Shown here one piece after another: positions 23,436 through 34,437 of a DNA stretch of 64,000 nt; position 1 is the stretch's first letter; each line of letters starts with the position of its first letter. The stretch covers positions 186,001 through 250,000 of the forward strand of contig JAOCPU010000031.1 in the NCBI GenBank assembly GCA_035772785.1, read 5' to 3'. A program made the position numbers and the translations under genes. This DNA is from Phlebiopsis flavidoalba. Taxonomy: Eukaryota > Basidiomycota > Agaricomycetes > Polyporales > Phanerochaetaceae. Under the pieces are notes generated by a model. It did not search any database. It was not told where the DNA came from and saw nothing but the letters and a program-made list of their open reading frames with translations.

Positions 23436-25109
23436 TCACGCCCTGACCCTCCTGACCTCGTACTTGACCTTCTCGCCGTCGCGCACGCAAGTACAACGAC
23501 CTTGCCTGAGCCCATCTTCCCAGTGGTCCTCACACGCCGCAGCTTCGCACACTTCCACACGAGATTCGCCGCAATCTCTTCGTTCTTGCGCAAACGACTG
23601 CGGTCCGAGAGACTCATTGCCGCGCTCGGCTCCGTCGCCGACACTTCATAGAACAGCCCCGCACGCCATGGAACGTCGTGAGCTCCGTCATGGGGCGCGA
23701 GCACCGTGATCCACTCCGCCTACGTACCCAATCAGCAATTTACCAACGCAGCGGAACGGGCAAAGCACGCACGAGATTCGCAGGTGCAGACCCCGCCGGC
23801 TGTGTCCGCTTCCCAACATCGAGCCATACAAGCCGCGGCACACACGCAAGCAACCGCCGCACATCCTCGAACTCGCCCCACCCCGCGAGCTCAACACGTC
23901 GCACGCCCGCGCCCGCAGGTCCACGCAGACCCGCGAGCAATCGCGTGTCGCGCGCGCCGCCACCGAGCGCGACGCCCTTGAGAACCTCGAGCGGACGCGC
24001 GCCGGGGCAGAGCAACAACTGCGCCTCGCGAACAGTCGCGGTTCGCGCGGAGCTCGCGCAGACGCGGAAGCGCGCCGGGGGGCAGCGCGATGTTGCCAGT
24101 GCCCAAGGAAAGGTCGAGGTGAAGGGTTTGGAGGTTTGTGTGTGCGGCGAGGAAGGCGGAGGTGAGGTCTCTGCGCCTGGTTTGCGTGGTGAGCACCAGA
24201 GGTTGGAGAGTGTAAGGGAGCGGAGGTGTGGCCAGCGTCCGCATAAGAGAAGGTCATCGGCTATGGGGTTTAGGTAGTCGCCGCCTCGACGTTGTGTGTA
24301 TCCGACGGTCAAATCCTACGGCTGTTTATTGATATCAAACATAGCTAGAAGCGGCGTGCAATATACCTCGAGGTTCGGGCAGTTGTTGAGTATCGAGGAG
24401 ATGCGACCCAGCGTAGGCGTCTTGGTCGCGCCGTAGTTGTGTTTTGTTGAGCTTAGGGCCACCGTGCGTAGTTCGGGCAACTGGCATTATCAAACACAAA
24501 AATTAGTAAAAGTCGATATACGAAGGGTAGCGACTAACAATATGCGTGCGTTTCTTGGAGCCTGAGGCAGTGCTATCCTCCTCATCCTTGGGCGCAAACA
24601 GCAGGTTGTCGTTAATCTCAATGCGGCTCAACTCTGGCATTTGAGCAGAAGCGGCCACATAGTCTCCATAGATAAAGGCGAGTGATTGCAAGACCAACTG
24701 AAACGACTGCAGACCGTGGACATCCTGCCGAGGGCAGCGACGACATAACGCTCGTGCTTCGCATGCAAGCCGAGCTCGTCGTCCGAGACTCCAGATCCGT
24801 GTCCGTGGTCATGATATCCGATGGTATGACCTCCTGTCCTGTTGTCCTCTCGTCAATGATCTCCAGCACACGGACATTCCGTGCCAAGGACCGGTGCACG
24901 ATGAGGTGGTTCCACAGCCTCAGAGAGCTAACCTTCCCGCGGATAACACGATACTCAAAGTGGCGGGGCATTGGGGAAACACGACCGCGTGCAGGCGTTT
25001 TGCACGAGAGCGCGAGCGACAGCAGGTCCTGTTTCGTGTCGACGTGCGAGACAATCGCGTCCAGAAGCTCAGTGGGGCTGTCGCGTAAAAGACCGCTGTG
25101 ATTCCGCAA
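23436..25109 (-). CDS. F-box protein with LRR-like C-terminal part
   Basis: F-box proteins recruit substrates to SCF ubiquitin ligases. The start at 25109 gives a Met followed within about 12 residues by the F-box (TELLDAIVSHVDTKQDLLSL, then ALSCKT). RHFEYRVIRGKVSSLRLWNH and NVRVLEIIDERTTG begin the repeat region. After introns near 24,540 and 24,400 come LPELRTVALSSTKHNYGATK, ISSILNNCPNLE, YLNPIADDLLLCGRWPHLRS and LVWLDVGKR. The C-terminus DHWEDGLRQGRCTC ends VKYEVRRVRA before the TGA at 23436-23438. This F-box plus irregular leucine-rich layout is very common in Agaricomycetes. Several frame shifts interrupt it; a shift near 23,545 separates the last 30 codons. The target protein is unknown. 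Confidence 0.85.
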
Positions 25110-26041
25110 ACGCCGACGAAGGGTTCGACGATGTTAAGGAGGTGCAGCGAGAGCGCGTGCTCGGCTGGTGTCAGCTTGTATTGACACCCTCCTAGACGCG
25201 TCGGGAGTGAGACGAGGAGCTTCGAAAAAGCGTGTTCAGCGACGCGGTGAAGGGGTCCGTGCGGTCGTACGAGGAGCCGATACTGGTTGTCGACCGAGCG
25301 CGAGAGCTTCGGGTGTGCCGCTTTGGCGATCACCCTGGAGGCTTCCCTTTCCCTTGTTTCGCGAGGGACATGGCGAAATATTGGACCGTCACCGCGGGTA
25401 GAGAGCTCTGGCCAAGCTGAGGTCCTTCGATAGCGCTAGACTCTGAAAGCACATGGGACGAAATCGTGAGCTCGAATCTCGCAGGTCTGACGCTCGAGAG
25501 AGGCAATGTTAAAGCTGACAGGTTCCTCAAGAGGGGGAGAGTTTTAAATGAGAAAAAGAGCAGAAAAACGAGAAAGGTTTGCAAACAGAGAAAAACACGG
25601 GATTTGTCTCGAGGTAGTGGTTAGAGAGAAAAACCGCGACATACGCTGACATACGCAGGAGGTCTCGCTTGGGCGCTAGATAACCCACGTGGCCGGAACT
25701 TTTCGCACACTTGCCCGAATCTAGCGGACACACAGCGGCAAGACGGAAAACCTCGACATCGACCAGCCTCAAGACCCACTATGCCGACAGTGAGCAACGA
25801 GATTATATTCTAGGACCTATGCTGGACCCGTTCGTGGCGAAATGAGTGGCAGAAAGGGTGGTTACGAGGGTGGATGGAACTTTAGTCGAGTGGATGAGGG
25901 GTACATGGCCCTGGGCGGGAGAGAGTTTGGGTAGATTCGGTCAGAGGAGGACGGGACGACTACAGAGAGGTCTGGAGGACGAAAGAATTGTCCAGCAAGG
26001 TCCCTAGTCGTGAGTCTGAACCTTTGCTAATGCGATTTGCC
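25110..26041. other. intergenic between F-box gene and eL14
   Basis: No domain is seen. The right part should hold the eL14 promoter and probably its first exon; ribosomal-protein genes often have an ATG-only first exon, which I could not place with confidence. Confidence 0.3.
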
Positions 26042-26051
26042 ATGTCTACAG

Positions 26052-26647
26052 GCCACAGAATCAAACTTCAAGCGCTTCGTTCGAGGTTGGACGTGGTACG
26101 TCGTGCACGTTCCCAAGAGCGATATCGGTACTAGACACGGCTCACTGACTGCCCCGCCGTGTGTGGATAGTTGTCCTCTCTCAAGTCACGGCCTTCCGCT
26201 GGCAAGATCGCCGTCATTGCATGAGATCATTGACCACAACCGGGTGCGAATATCCTCGTATCTGAAGCTGCGCTCGGGATGCGTAAAGATACTATTCTCT
26301 GCATTCTCAGGCTATCTTTCGATCGAATGACGGGCCCATCAACTGGTGTGCTCCCCCGCCAGTCTTTCCCCTACCGCCACCACCACCCCGTTTACCCTCA
26401 CCCCCCGTCCGTCACCTCACCAAGCTCCCCCGTGCCGCCGGCTATGGTGTACATCAAGAAGCAGCTCGAGGCTGAGGCTGTCGTCGAGAAGTGGGAGAAG
26501 TCGAGCTTCGCCCAGAGGCGCGCCGCCGTCGAAGAAGAGGCGGTCGCTGACCGACTTCCAGACGCTTCGCCAGTCGTCATGGTCGCGAAGAAGCAGCGGG
26601 CAGACCGCCGTCCACAAGGCGGTCCGACGCTTCCGAAGAAGGCATAA
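26052..26647 (+). CDS. RPL14: 60S ribosomal protein eL14 (L14)
   Basis: eL14 is a structural protein of the large ribosomal subunit. The exon at 26,052-26,095 encodes ATESNFKRFV then, with one extra base, the GR of EVGR. After an intron to 26,170 the next exon (26,171-26,243) reads VVL, SAGKIAVIA and EIIDHNR across two indels. A second intron ends at 26,310, followed by DGPSTGVLPRQSFPYRH, YIKKQLEAEAVVEKWEKSSF, AQRRAAVE, SLTDFQ and VMVAKKQRA, and a basic end at TAA 26,645-26,647. Motif order and exon layout match fungal eL14. The initiator Met is probably in an upstream mini-exon; ATG 26,042 overlaps the acceptor and is less likely. About five single-base frame changes occur. Confidence 0.87.
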
Positions 26648-27740
26648 TCCACGTTTGTCATGTGTTACTTCTTTAGAGTCGAGGGGATCTGACGGGGGAG
26701 AGGCGTTTGCTCTGCACTTTTTGCGCGGGTTGTAGAGTCAAAAACTGGTCAAGCAGTGGCAGCGGCGGCTTGCCTTGCACTTGTCATATCCACGTACGCG
26801 TAGTTCGTTATGCACTCCATGAACATGACATGCCGCACTGTATTTTTTGCTCTCAGATATGTCTGTGAGTCCCCCCCCTCTACCAGAGCGACATCAAGGG
26901 GTGCCCAGGAGGGATGGATTTCTATAGCCTTCCAACAGCCATCCTAATACAGACAGCAATCTATGATGTCTCCGTAGCCTAAATTCCTGTCTTCCCGGAT
27001 AACAAAGTGCGTGAGGTCGGGATTGATGCGCCCTCACGTGCCCGTCCGTTCAATGCACGTGAGCCATCCGTTTCGTGCCAACCAGTACGTGTTCCCTCCC
27101 CATTCACAAAGTACTTTTCCAGCGGATCGTGTCAGGCCGGTCTGGCATGCGCGTCCACGACGTCAGAGAGGTCCATCGTCGACCATTTCATAGGTATAGT
27201 ACTGCCCTAACATCCTGCTACCGATCATCTAACGCTTTGTACAGGAACACAAGCGGAAAGGTAGCCCGGTGGCTCCTCGAACATCCGAGTACGGTTGAGT
27301 TGAGAGTGGAGGCATGACCGACGCTACGGCACATACATCTCTGCGGCAAAAAACAGCAGCAGATCATCATAGGCGAACAAAGAAAAGAATGCATTAGACA
27401 AGGCAAAGGCAAACTATGTGAGTTGCGTACGCTTGGTGTATGTGCGCGGCTGATCTTCAGCGTACATGTAGCTTTGCAGTCAGCTGAGGTTGCGGCTGCA
27501 GTACGCGAAGTTTGAAGGTGGATTATGGATGGGTGCGTCATCCTTCATCCCAACACATAGCCAGGACTGATAAATACGAAAGCAACGACAAACATTGAAT
27601 GAAGTTGAAAACCTCTACTTCAGACATTTCGCAGAGAAGACGACTGCAAGCCGCGTCTACGTCGACTTTGTTCTCCACGGCGTCCATCTAGCTCAATCGT
27701 TCCTCCACCTTCATCACGAAATACGAGTATAGATGTTATC
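26648..27740. other. intergenic, nothing recognised
   Basis: Short frames only. No repeats, tRNA or terminal inverted repeats found. The last 60 bases are the leader of the downstream Pro-rich gene. Confidence 0.35.
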
Positions 27741-28417
27741 ATGGATCAAAGTGCAGAAGTTGCCCCAACGAACGGGCCTACACTTGAATCTCATCCAAAC
27801 CTCTGAGGGCGATGGTCAAGGTAAGATACTATCTTTGAAACTTGCATCGTGATTGCTGGACGTTCTTCCTTTAGAACACGGCACAAATACCGCGTCAAGT
27901 CCCGTCAAAACAACGCCAACAAATGCAAACGAGCCTAACCCAAAGTTCAACTTCGCCCCAGAAGCAGTCCCCGGCCACCAATGGCATCCCTCACCTCGCC
28001 AGATCCCGCTCACGCCATCACCCTCCTACACCTCATTCGAACCAGCCTACCAGCCGCCCCACCCATACGCACACTACCCGCCCCTCCCACGTCGTCGCCG
28101 GGCACATACCACCACCTCCTCCCCCGGGGGCCCCTCCATACACAGACTACTCGCCGCACCAATACCTCTCAAAAGCATACGTCTCGAGCTCGCCCTTCCC
28201 CCGTGAAACGGCCCGCCGCCGGGCTCCAGCTCTGCCTCCGGCTCGCAGCATCACGTACGACTCGTTTTTGGTCGAGCCCACACAAGCTGGGGCAACCAGT
28301 CGCCGATGGCGCACGGATCGCCGCCCGCCGGAGCACTCGCGAATGGTATGGCCGTGGCGGGATCCCCCACGCCCCGCGCCGCCGCCAGTGGCGCTGAGCG
28401 GGCTGCAAAGTAGTTGA
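27741..28417 (+). CDS. Pro/Tyr/Ser-rich protein of unknown function, copy 1
   Basis: The start at 27,741 reads MDQSAEVAPTNGPTLESHPN. After one frame change comes EGDGQ and an intron (about 27,821-27,874). The second exon gives EPNPKFNFAPEA, PSYTSFEPAYQPPHPYAHY, HVVAGHIPPPPPPGAPPYTD, YSPHQYLSKAYVSSSPFP, YDSFLVEP, a damaged stretch, and ends PPPVALSGLQSS before a TGA. The composition suggests an intrinsically disordered protein. I do not recognise the family. A second copy of exon 2 lies at 61,780-62,267. Comparing the two copies shows that reading frame, not just DNA, is conserved in segments such as YTDYSPHQYLSKAYVSSSPF, which supports a real coding region. Confidence 0.55.
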
Positions 28418-28636
28418 GTTTTTACTGTGGTTTCTGCATACACACCCGTCCGGGACTGCGCCGGGATTTTCTGCTCGTCCTCATACCATACCCCTGCGTT
28501 ATTACTACCTCGCCTACCGTATTTCTAACTATTGTAATTTTTATGCATATTTGGTATCACTCGGTCCTCCGCTCTTGTACAAAGACGTATATCCAATATA
28601 AAAGCATGGGGTATAACACACACAGGGTACTTAGAT

Positions 28637-29850
28637 CTACTCGCCTCGGTTAGCCAAGAATACACCAGCCTCGCTGTTTTTCCTCCGCATTCCGCCTGAG
28701 AATCCAACGCTGGGGAACCCATTCGGGGTATCTATCGTGATGATGGGCTGGTCCGCGGGAATGACCTCCTCTGCGAGCGGCGACCGTTCATGTGGTGCAA
28801 CCGCAGGGAAGGTCGCGTAGTGCGCAGGAGTGGAAGGGAGAGAGGTGGACTGCGAGCCCGTCGAGATCGACATCCGTGACGACTTCTTGCGACGCGGGAC
28901 CCGTCGGAGAGGCCGGCTGCGGCTGCGCAGGAAAGTAGTCGTACTGGACCGGTTGGTGCGCGAGTGGGTCCCTGAGGTGGCGCGAGCGCGAGTCGGAGCC
29001 GGTCCCGCTGGAGCCGCCCTGGCGTGGGCGCGCGCAGCGTAGGCTTCGGCCGCCGAAGTCGGCGCCCTCGACGTCGGCTGGGTCCTCGGGGCGCGATTTG
29101 GGCTTGTGCGAAGGGTCCAAAGTCGTCGGACTCTGTGTATCCGGATGATGAAGGGGGCATCGGGTGTGTACAATGCTCCGCTACCCTGTAAGAAATATGC
29201 AAATGAGCATGAAGGTGCGTGAATGAAGAATAGGGAACGTACGGGGGAACCCTTCGAACTCGCCCTCGCCGTTCTCGAGCGCAAGTGCGAGGGCTGCTTG
29301 GCGTGCAGCCTTCTTTTCCCTCCGCCGTCGTCTCCTCTCCTCCTTGGCCCGTCTCTCGGCCTCCCGCTGCGCTTCCCCCTCTGCCAAGCGCGCCGGACAG
29401 ACAGTTCGTCAATCGTCGAGGGGTCAAGGGGGGGACGCGTCCGAGTCCAGCGTCGAGGTAGAGATGTTACGCGTACCACGCGTCAATAGGCGTGTCCTCG
29501 TCGTCTTCCGGCAAGCTGTATAGGTGGTTTCCCAAACAAATTAAAAGCCTAGGAACGAGATCACTTTGTGTGCTCGTCCGCTTTCTTCCGCTTCCTCCTA
29601 TCCTCGCGACCGATATTCGAATGGCAGCGACATCGCGCTTTCGGCGTCGTCTGAGTCGGCTAAAAGGCCTTCCAGCTCATCCGGACGCGCGCGCGTGGAC
29701 GTAGTCTGGCCCGCGGACCGGTGTGGTTGTACTGGCTGCCGCTCGTCGTCTTCGTCCTCGTCACTCCGTCGTCATTGGCGTTTGTGCGCAGACATTCAAG
29801 ACACGGCGCCAGGCCGCGCGCAGATTATCTGACCAGGAGAACTTCTCCAT
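28637..29850 (-). CDS. Agaricomycete conserved hypothetical protein
   Basis: The start at 29,850 reads MEKFSWSDNLRAAWRR. Then DELEGLLADSDDAESAMSL, a Lys/Arg-rich patch, FGKPPIQL, PEDDEDTPIDAW, an intron from about 29,470, a charged helix (AERRAKEERRRRRREKKAAR, QAALALALENGEGEFEGFP), another intron (about 29,180-29,240), and GSGALYTPDAPSSSGYTESD, DDFGPFAQAQ, ADFGGRSL and a C-terminus NGFPSVGFSGGMRRK, NSEAGVFLANRG with stop at 28,637. Ordered short motifs separated by low complexity match a protein I have seen in many Agaricomycetes, of unknown function. Frame changes are frequent. The 3' end was copied to 62.3-62.7 kb. Confidence 0.55.
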
Positions 29851-30163
29851 GCCGCAGGTAGCATTACGACGCGTTATAGAGAGAACCAACGAAGGGTGTG
29901 AGATGAAGAGGCATGAGGATGTCTGTGATTTCCATCCCTCTGCGGATGGCCGGATGCTTTTTTAATTTCGACGGTAAGGGCTTGTTGAGACAAAAATATC
30001 CCGTTTTTAGGCTTTTATCGGGCGGGCACTATTATGTCAAACCCTACGCTAGGAGTCCATGAAAGGCAAACCCTGACATGACTAAGCAGCCGCGCACAAG
30101 CAACGATGCAGTCTCGCCGCGCATCTTTACCTCTGCTCACCATCTTCAACCACACTCTTCATC
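29851..30163. promoter_or_regulatory. divergent intergenic region
   Basis: 313 bp separate the start codons of the minus-strand hypothetical gene and the plus-strand RAD6 gene, so it probably serves as a shared promoter region. No TATA box is obvious. Confidence 0.4.
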
Positions 30164-30830
30164 ATGGTATGCTCTCTGCTTTCCACCGAATGACATTTAT
30201 ACTAAACACGATCTATTTTTAGTCCACAAACTGTCGTCGCCGTCTCATCCGTGACTTCAAAAGGCTGTCCAGTGACCCACCGGGAGGCATCTCTGGGAGC
30301 CCATGCCCGGACAACATTATGCTCTGGAATGCCGTCATATTCGGGCCAGGTGCAGGGTAATTGACTAACTCCCGTTATCCTCCATTTATGAACTTGAGAC
30401 AGTGGACACACCCTTCGAGGACGGCACATTCAAGCTACTACCCTTACCTTTTGATGAAAGCTACCCCACGAAACCTCCTACCGTCAAGTTCCTTTCACGG
30501 ATGTTCCACCCCAAATGTGTACGCGAACGGAGAACTCTGTCTTGACATCTTGCAGAACCGATGTCGCCAACCTAACGACGTTGCCGCGATCTTGACGTCC
30601 ATCCAGAGTCTGCTACACGACCCCGAACCCTAACAGCCCCGCCAACGCCGAGGCCGCGCGCAGCTCTATCGCGAGAACATGAAGGAGTATGTGCGGCGCG
30701 TACGCGCCACTGTCGAGGAAAGGCTGCTTGACCCCGAGGAGCACGAGCAGATGGAGGACGGAAGCGACCGAGCCGCAGGGCACAACGTCGTGAGCGCAAC
30801 GGACAATTACAATACCTTGGTTCTCCATGC
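30164..30830 (+). CDS. RAD6: ubiquitin-conjugating enzyme E2, Rad6/Ubc2 type
   Basis: Rad6 attaches ubiquitin to PCNA (with Rad18), histone H2B (with Bre1) and N-end-rule substrates (with Ubr1). The ATG at 30,164 forms a mini-exon; the intron runs 30,167-30,222. Exon 2 gives [15 protein letters not shown] and [20 protein letters not shown] in one frame. Intron 2 is 30,350-30,402, then [33 protein letters not shown] and, after one extra [16 protein letters not shown] with the catalytic Cys. The following WSPTYDV block is damaged by two opposite single-base indels. [12 protein letters not shown] and, after further shifts, [19 protein letters not shown] and an acidic tail (EHEQMEDG) complete the fold. 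The true stop is uncertain (about 30,790-30,830). Conservation leaves little doubt about identity. Confidence 0.92.
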
Positions 30831-31341
30831 AAGCAACCTTAATGTGTACCATCTTCTGTATGTTAGGGCATTATTTCTCCTTCCGCTCCTCCCACATCAT
30901 CATTTAAGTGTTGGAATAATATCTATCATCATCAACAGTACGCTGAGAGAGCGAGCAGTTCCGGACGTGATTCCTCCGATAGGTATGTTTAGGGGGTTCT
31001 GATTCTGAATCGTTGGTCATCAGCGAAACACGGTGATATGATATGGGTACCCTAATCGGTGGTGCCTATTAAGGCCTGAGTCCTATGACCATCGACTTCC
31101 TTTGGTGCAGTTTCATGATAGTGATACCGGCCTGTGAAATGTGCTGTCCAAATAGTGACAGATTTTCTTTCTAGCGTGAATGCTGATAGACTCTTAGGAA
31201 AGCTCTCGATAATGGAAGGACCGAATCTCACAAGTTTGTATACATACCACTGGACATAAATTACAAGTTTTGGATACTACTACATTCGGTCTGAACGAAA
31301 CGCTTCCGTCACTCTTTCGTAGCACTGCAGCTCTTCTGTAT
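30831..31341. other. intergenic between two 3' ends
   Basis: Convergent 3' region of RAD6 and the LPMO gene; nothing else recognised. Confidence 0.4.
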
Positions 31342-32702
31342 CTACAAACACTGGAGTAGTAACCTGCCATTCAAGCCGTCAGCACTCCGCGTGCACTACA
31401 CACCGCAAAACAGAGACTTACTATTGATCTCCGTGCATGTGTGTACGGCGCAACACATCCCGTGGGGCCCAGTAGTATCCCTGGCCACCACACTGTCCGT
31501 ATTGCGCGACAGTGCCTACACTCGTCGGTGTGCTAAGTCGGGGCGCTCGACTACGGATGGCATGAGAGAAGGTCAAAAGGTCGCCGGGAGGATCGCGACG
31601 TACGGAGGAGCTAACGCTCGTCGGCGGAGGCGCGCGGGTGAGCCAGTGCCCGAGCCGTAGAGCGGCTTGGCCGGGGATGGGTATGTCGTCTCGGGTCTGG
31701 GCGGCGTTTGGTAGTAGACGCTTCGATGGTCACTATGTGTTTCTTGTCAGGTGTTAGTCAATCAAGGGACTAGAGTGAGGAACGTTACGTTCCGGGGGGT
31801 CGGTGTTGCTTGTACCGCGCCGGGAACGGTTGACAAGTTCGCGGTAGTGGGCGCGCGCGAGCCGCCTCCGGAAATGTTGATTTGCGCGCACTCTGGGTAC
31901 ATTTGCTATCCCTAGCATCATCAGCTATACCATGCTCGAAAGTACAGACCAGGCCTGACCCACGGCAGGGAGAGAGTGCAGCGCAATTGTCTCGAAGCGG
32001 ATGAGGTAGTTGCCCCGAGGGTACCGTAGACGGGATGGTCGTTAGTCCACGAGGAATTGTCCGCGATCATCTTGCCCGAGCCCCATGTCCCGTTTGAACA
32101 CTGTCCCCGAAAGGAGGCCCGCCTCGTCGATCTTGAACCACTCGAGGGGGTTGTTCGAGTTCATGGGGAGGAAAGAAGCGCAGTGCCAGTGCAAGTCGAG
32201 CCGGGGCATTGGGCGAGGTACGTGAGCTACGTCAAGACATATTAGCGAGCGAATATTGAGGTTTGAAGGTCTAGTACCATAGGGCCAATGGGGTGCGGCC
32301 AGGGGTTGTTTTCCAGTAGGCAGTGATGGCGGAGCCAGCTACGACGTTGCAGTGAGCTGAAGAGCTCCAGAGGTGCCATCGTCGTTTGCAGTTGCAGGCC
32401 AACTGGGGATCAGTGGCATCTTGAATGGGGTTACTACAAATTGATTAGCATAATGCCTGCATAAAGTCCAACGACCGCTTACTATGTAGACCAGGGTCGT
32501 TGGATGGAGGTCTGGCCCACAGGGGAGTTGTACGGGAGCCCTAAGACATCCGTCAAGAGATGGACGCCTACCGAAGTAGACTATGGTACTCGCCAACCCT
32601 GGTACCACTGGCCAGCGTTAGAGTACCACAGCACACCGCCATGTGCGCGAGAACGGTAGAAGCTGCTGAAGCGAGAGCGAGGAGGGTGCTGAAAGTGCGC
32701 AT
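31342..32702 (-). CDS. AA9 lytic polysaccharide monooxygenase with C-terminal CBM1
   Basis: Secreted copper enzyme that oxidatively cleaves cellulose. The start at 32,702 gives a signal peptide (MRTFSTLLALASAASTVLA) followed directly by His, the N-terminal copper ligand of mature AA9. Segments across several introns: NPIQDATDPQLACN, VVAGSAITAYW, HPIGPM (second active-site His region), NNPLEWFKIDEAGL, KMIADNSSWT, YLIRFETIALHSLP, an intron, and YPECAQINISGGGS (active-site region including the conserved Gln and Tyr surroundings). A Ser/Pro/Thr linker leads to CBM1: VAQYGQCGGQG, CVAPYTCTEIN, an intron, and YYS near 31,355. One missing base before the last Cys-Leu codons separates it from the stop at 31,342-31,344. 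The complete domain order fits white-rot fungi. Several one-base frame changes are present. Confidence 0.9.
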
Positions 32703-33761
32703 GTTCTTCTCGAAAGCTTTCGTTGCAAGGTTGGAGTGTTGCCTGAGTGGCAGCCCCTTCAGTACACACCTCCTTATATACCTTCACTCGCCAACTTCGC
32801 TCTACAGACGCATTCTGACGATCCAAGTGGTCACTTCAACGGGTATTTCGCGGCATGCAAGAAACATGAACAACCTTCATGAAGCTACACCTGTCCAAAC
32901 GACTATGTGAGCATGCGCATTGGAGACTCATAGACGCTTCACTGAACTTGGTCACATTCCCTTGCGGGAGAAACTCCGCGTCGTGAAGATTCACCAAACA
33001 TAGCTTCTGATCCGCATGCCCACAAAGAGGCTATTTGCGTTGAATCTCGGAAGTGGCTAGGCGATGCCGATGGCTCTGGGGTAATGCGGGGAACAACAGA
33101 ACCATTGTGCGTTGTAATTGTGAATTTTGAGCACACTGAATTGTGTGACTTGTGATTTGAGTTTCCCCGCGTTTCCCGATGTGATGGAAATGGCACGCCA
33201 TGACGGTGACCATATGTGGTCCTGCACCACAGGCACGGTCACGATCCCCACTCCCGGATCGTAGAAACGTGCCACAAGACCCGGCATGCCGAATGTTGAA
33301 GGCAGTCTTCAAGTTCTCACCGTAGGCGGCAAGGGATGACGAATGAGAACGCCAATACGCACAGCTGTGTGACTCTAGAGTATAGAACAGCCTCAAAACT
33401 AATAGAGCAAGCTGTATGCGCATAGCTGTGATGAGTGTAACAGAGAGAGCTCCGAGACGAGCATTAACGCCGGGGGAAACCGTTTTACACTTCCCACGCC
33501 ACGAGACCTCTTAGACGCCTCGACTGCAGGCTGCCTCTCCTTGCCTGCCCTTGGCCTGCCCCACTCAGTAGTTTCTCGGCGAGACAAGGCCCTGTTGGGG
33601 CGTGGGCACATAAGTTAACATTCCTCGATATCAAGGTCATAGTCACAATAGTCAATGTTGTCCCGCACCCAAGATACTGAGAACACTGAGTGAACGGCAT
33701 GATGAATTCATTGATACCAGCCTCGCAAGTGTAAAGATATGCGGCACATGAAACAGATAAG
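32703..33761. other. no gene recognised
   Basis: A minus-strand open frame (33,031-33,423) shows no domain. The segment left of it (32,703-32,930) is the LPMO promoter side; a TATATA-type sequence at about 32,774-32,780 on the minus strand lies about 75 bp upstream of the LPMO start. Confidence 0.35.
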
Positions 33762-34067
33762 CTACGGTCCCATTCGCGTGCACTTGAGAGAGTGGGATTC
33801 CAACAAGCCCTGCACAAAGGCGTACACAGCGGGGCGGCCGACGGAGGGCGCCGTCCTCGACCTGATTACGCTTGTCGTGGTGGAGGGCGCCGACAATGAC
33901 GGCGCATGCGACTTCCGGTTCAAGGGCGTCGACGTCGAAAGCGACAACGATCCAATCGACGCCGGCGATGACGCCCGTGATAGCAGAGAGTCATCACTAG
34001 GGCGGCGGCGGTATCTGTTGCTGGTTAAGGCGAAAGAGTTGTCGTCGTCGTCGTCGTCGTCAGTCAA
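33762..34067 (-). CDS. possible small Ser-rich protein with poly-Asp start
   Basis: From ATG 34,067 the minus strand encodes MTDDDDDDDNSFALTSNRYR then a Ser/Thr/Pro-rich 101-residue protein ending KCTRMGP. A TATA box (TATATAA, 34,199-34,207, minus strand) lies about 135 bp upstream. The plus strand is open over the same stretch (33,739-34,152) because of GTC repeats, so strand choice rests on the TATA box and composition. No family recognised. Confidence 0.3.
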   Translation of the reverse strand: MTDDDDDDDNSFALTSNRYRRRPSDDSLLSRASSPASIGSLSLSTSTPLNRKSHAPSLSAPSTTTSVIRSRTAPSVGRPAVYAFVQGLLESHSLKCTRMGP

Positions 34068-34198
34068 GGGCGGGAACGAGGACGGCAGCGGCGAGGGCTT
34101 CTTCTACCTGGCGGAGAGCGTGCGAGAGATCCACCCGGTGAATGCTGGGTGAGTGGAGATGAGGGTACGAACCCGCAGGCCTCAGAGGGGCCGCCCCC

Positions 34199-34207
34199 TT
34201 TATATAC
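34199..34207 (-). promoter_or_regulatory. TATA box on minus strand
   Basis: GGTATATAAAGG in a GC-rich context, oriented toward the Ser-rich frame starting at 34,067. Confidence 0.45.
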
Positions 34208-34437
34208 CGTCTGGACCTAAAAAGGGTTCGCACGGCGAGGGCGGGAATTGAACTTGGGGCCAAAATTCCCGAGGCGGGGCCCAGCTGAGCGGGAAATGTT
34301 CACGTGTAGACAAGAGGCTCCCCGCTGCGGTCTGGCAGGATGTTTTTAATCGTCGTGTACATTACAATTCCGGGTCCATTTGCGATCAATAAAATAATCT
34401 AAACTAGAGAATAAATCAGGAAAATTGCGACGAGGTC

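Noticed and set aside
34036..34062. GTC triplet tract as a repeat-expansion locus
   Set aside because: Only about seven triplets and explained as a poly-Asp run in a possible minus-strand frame.
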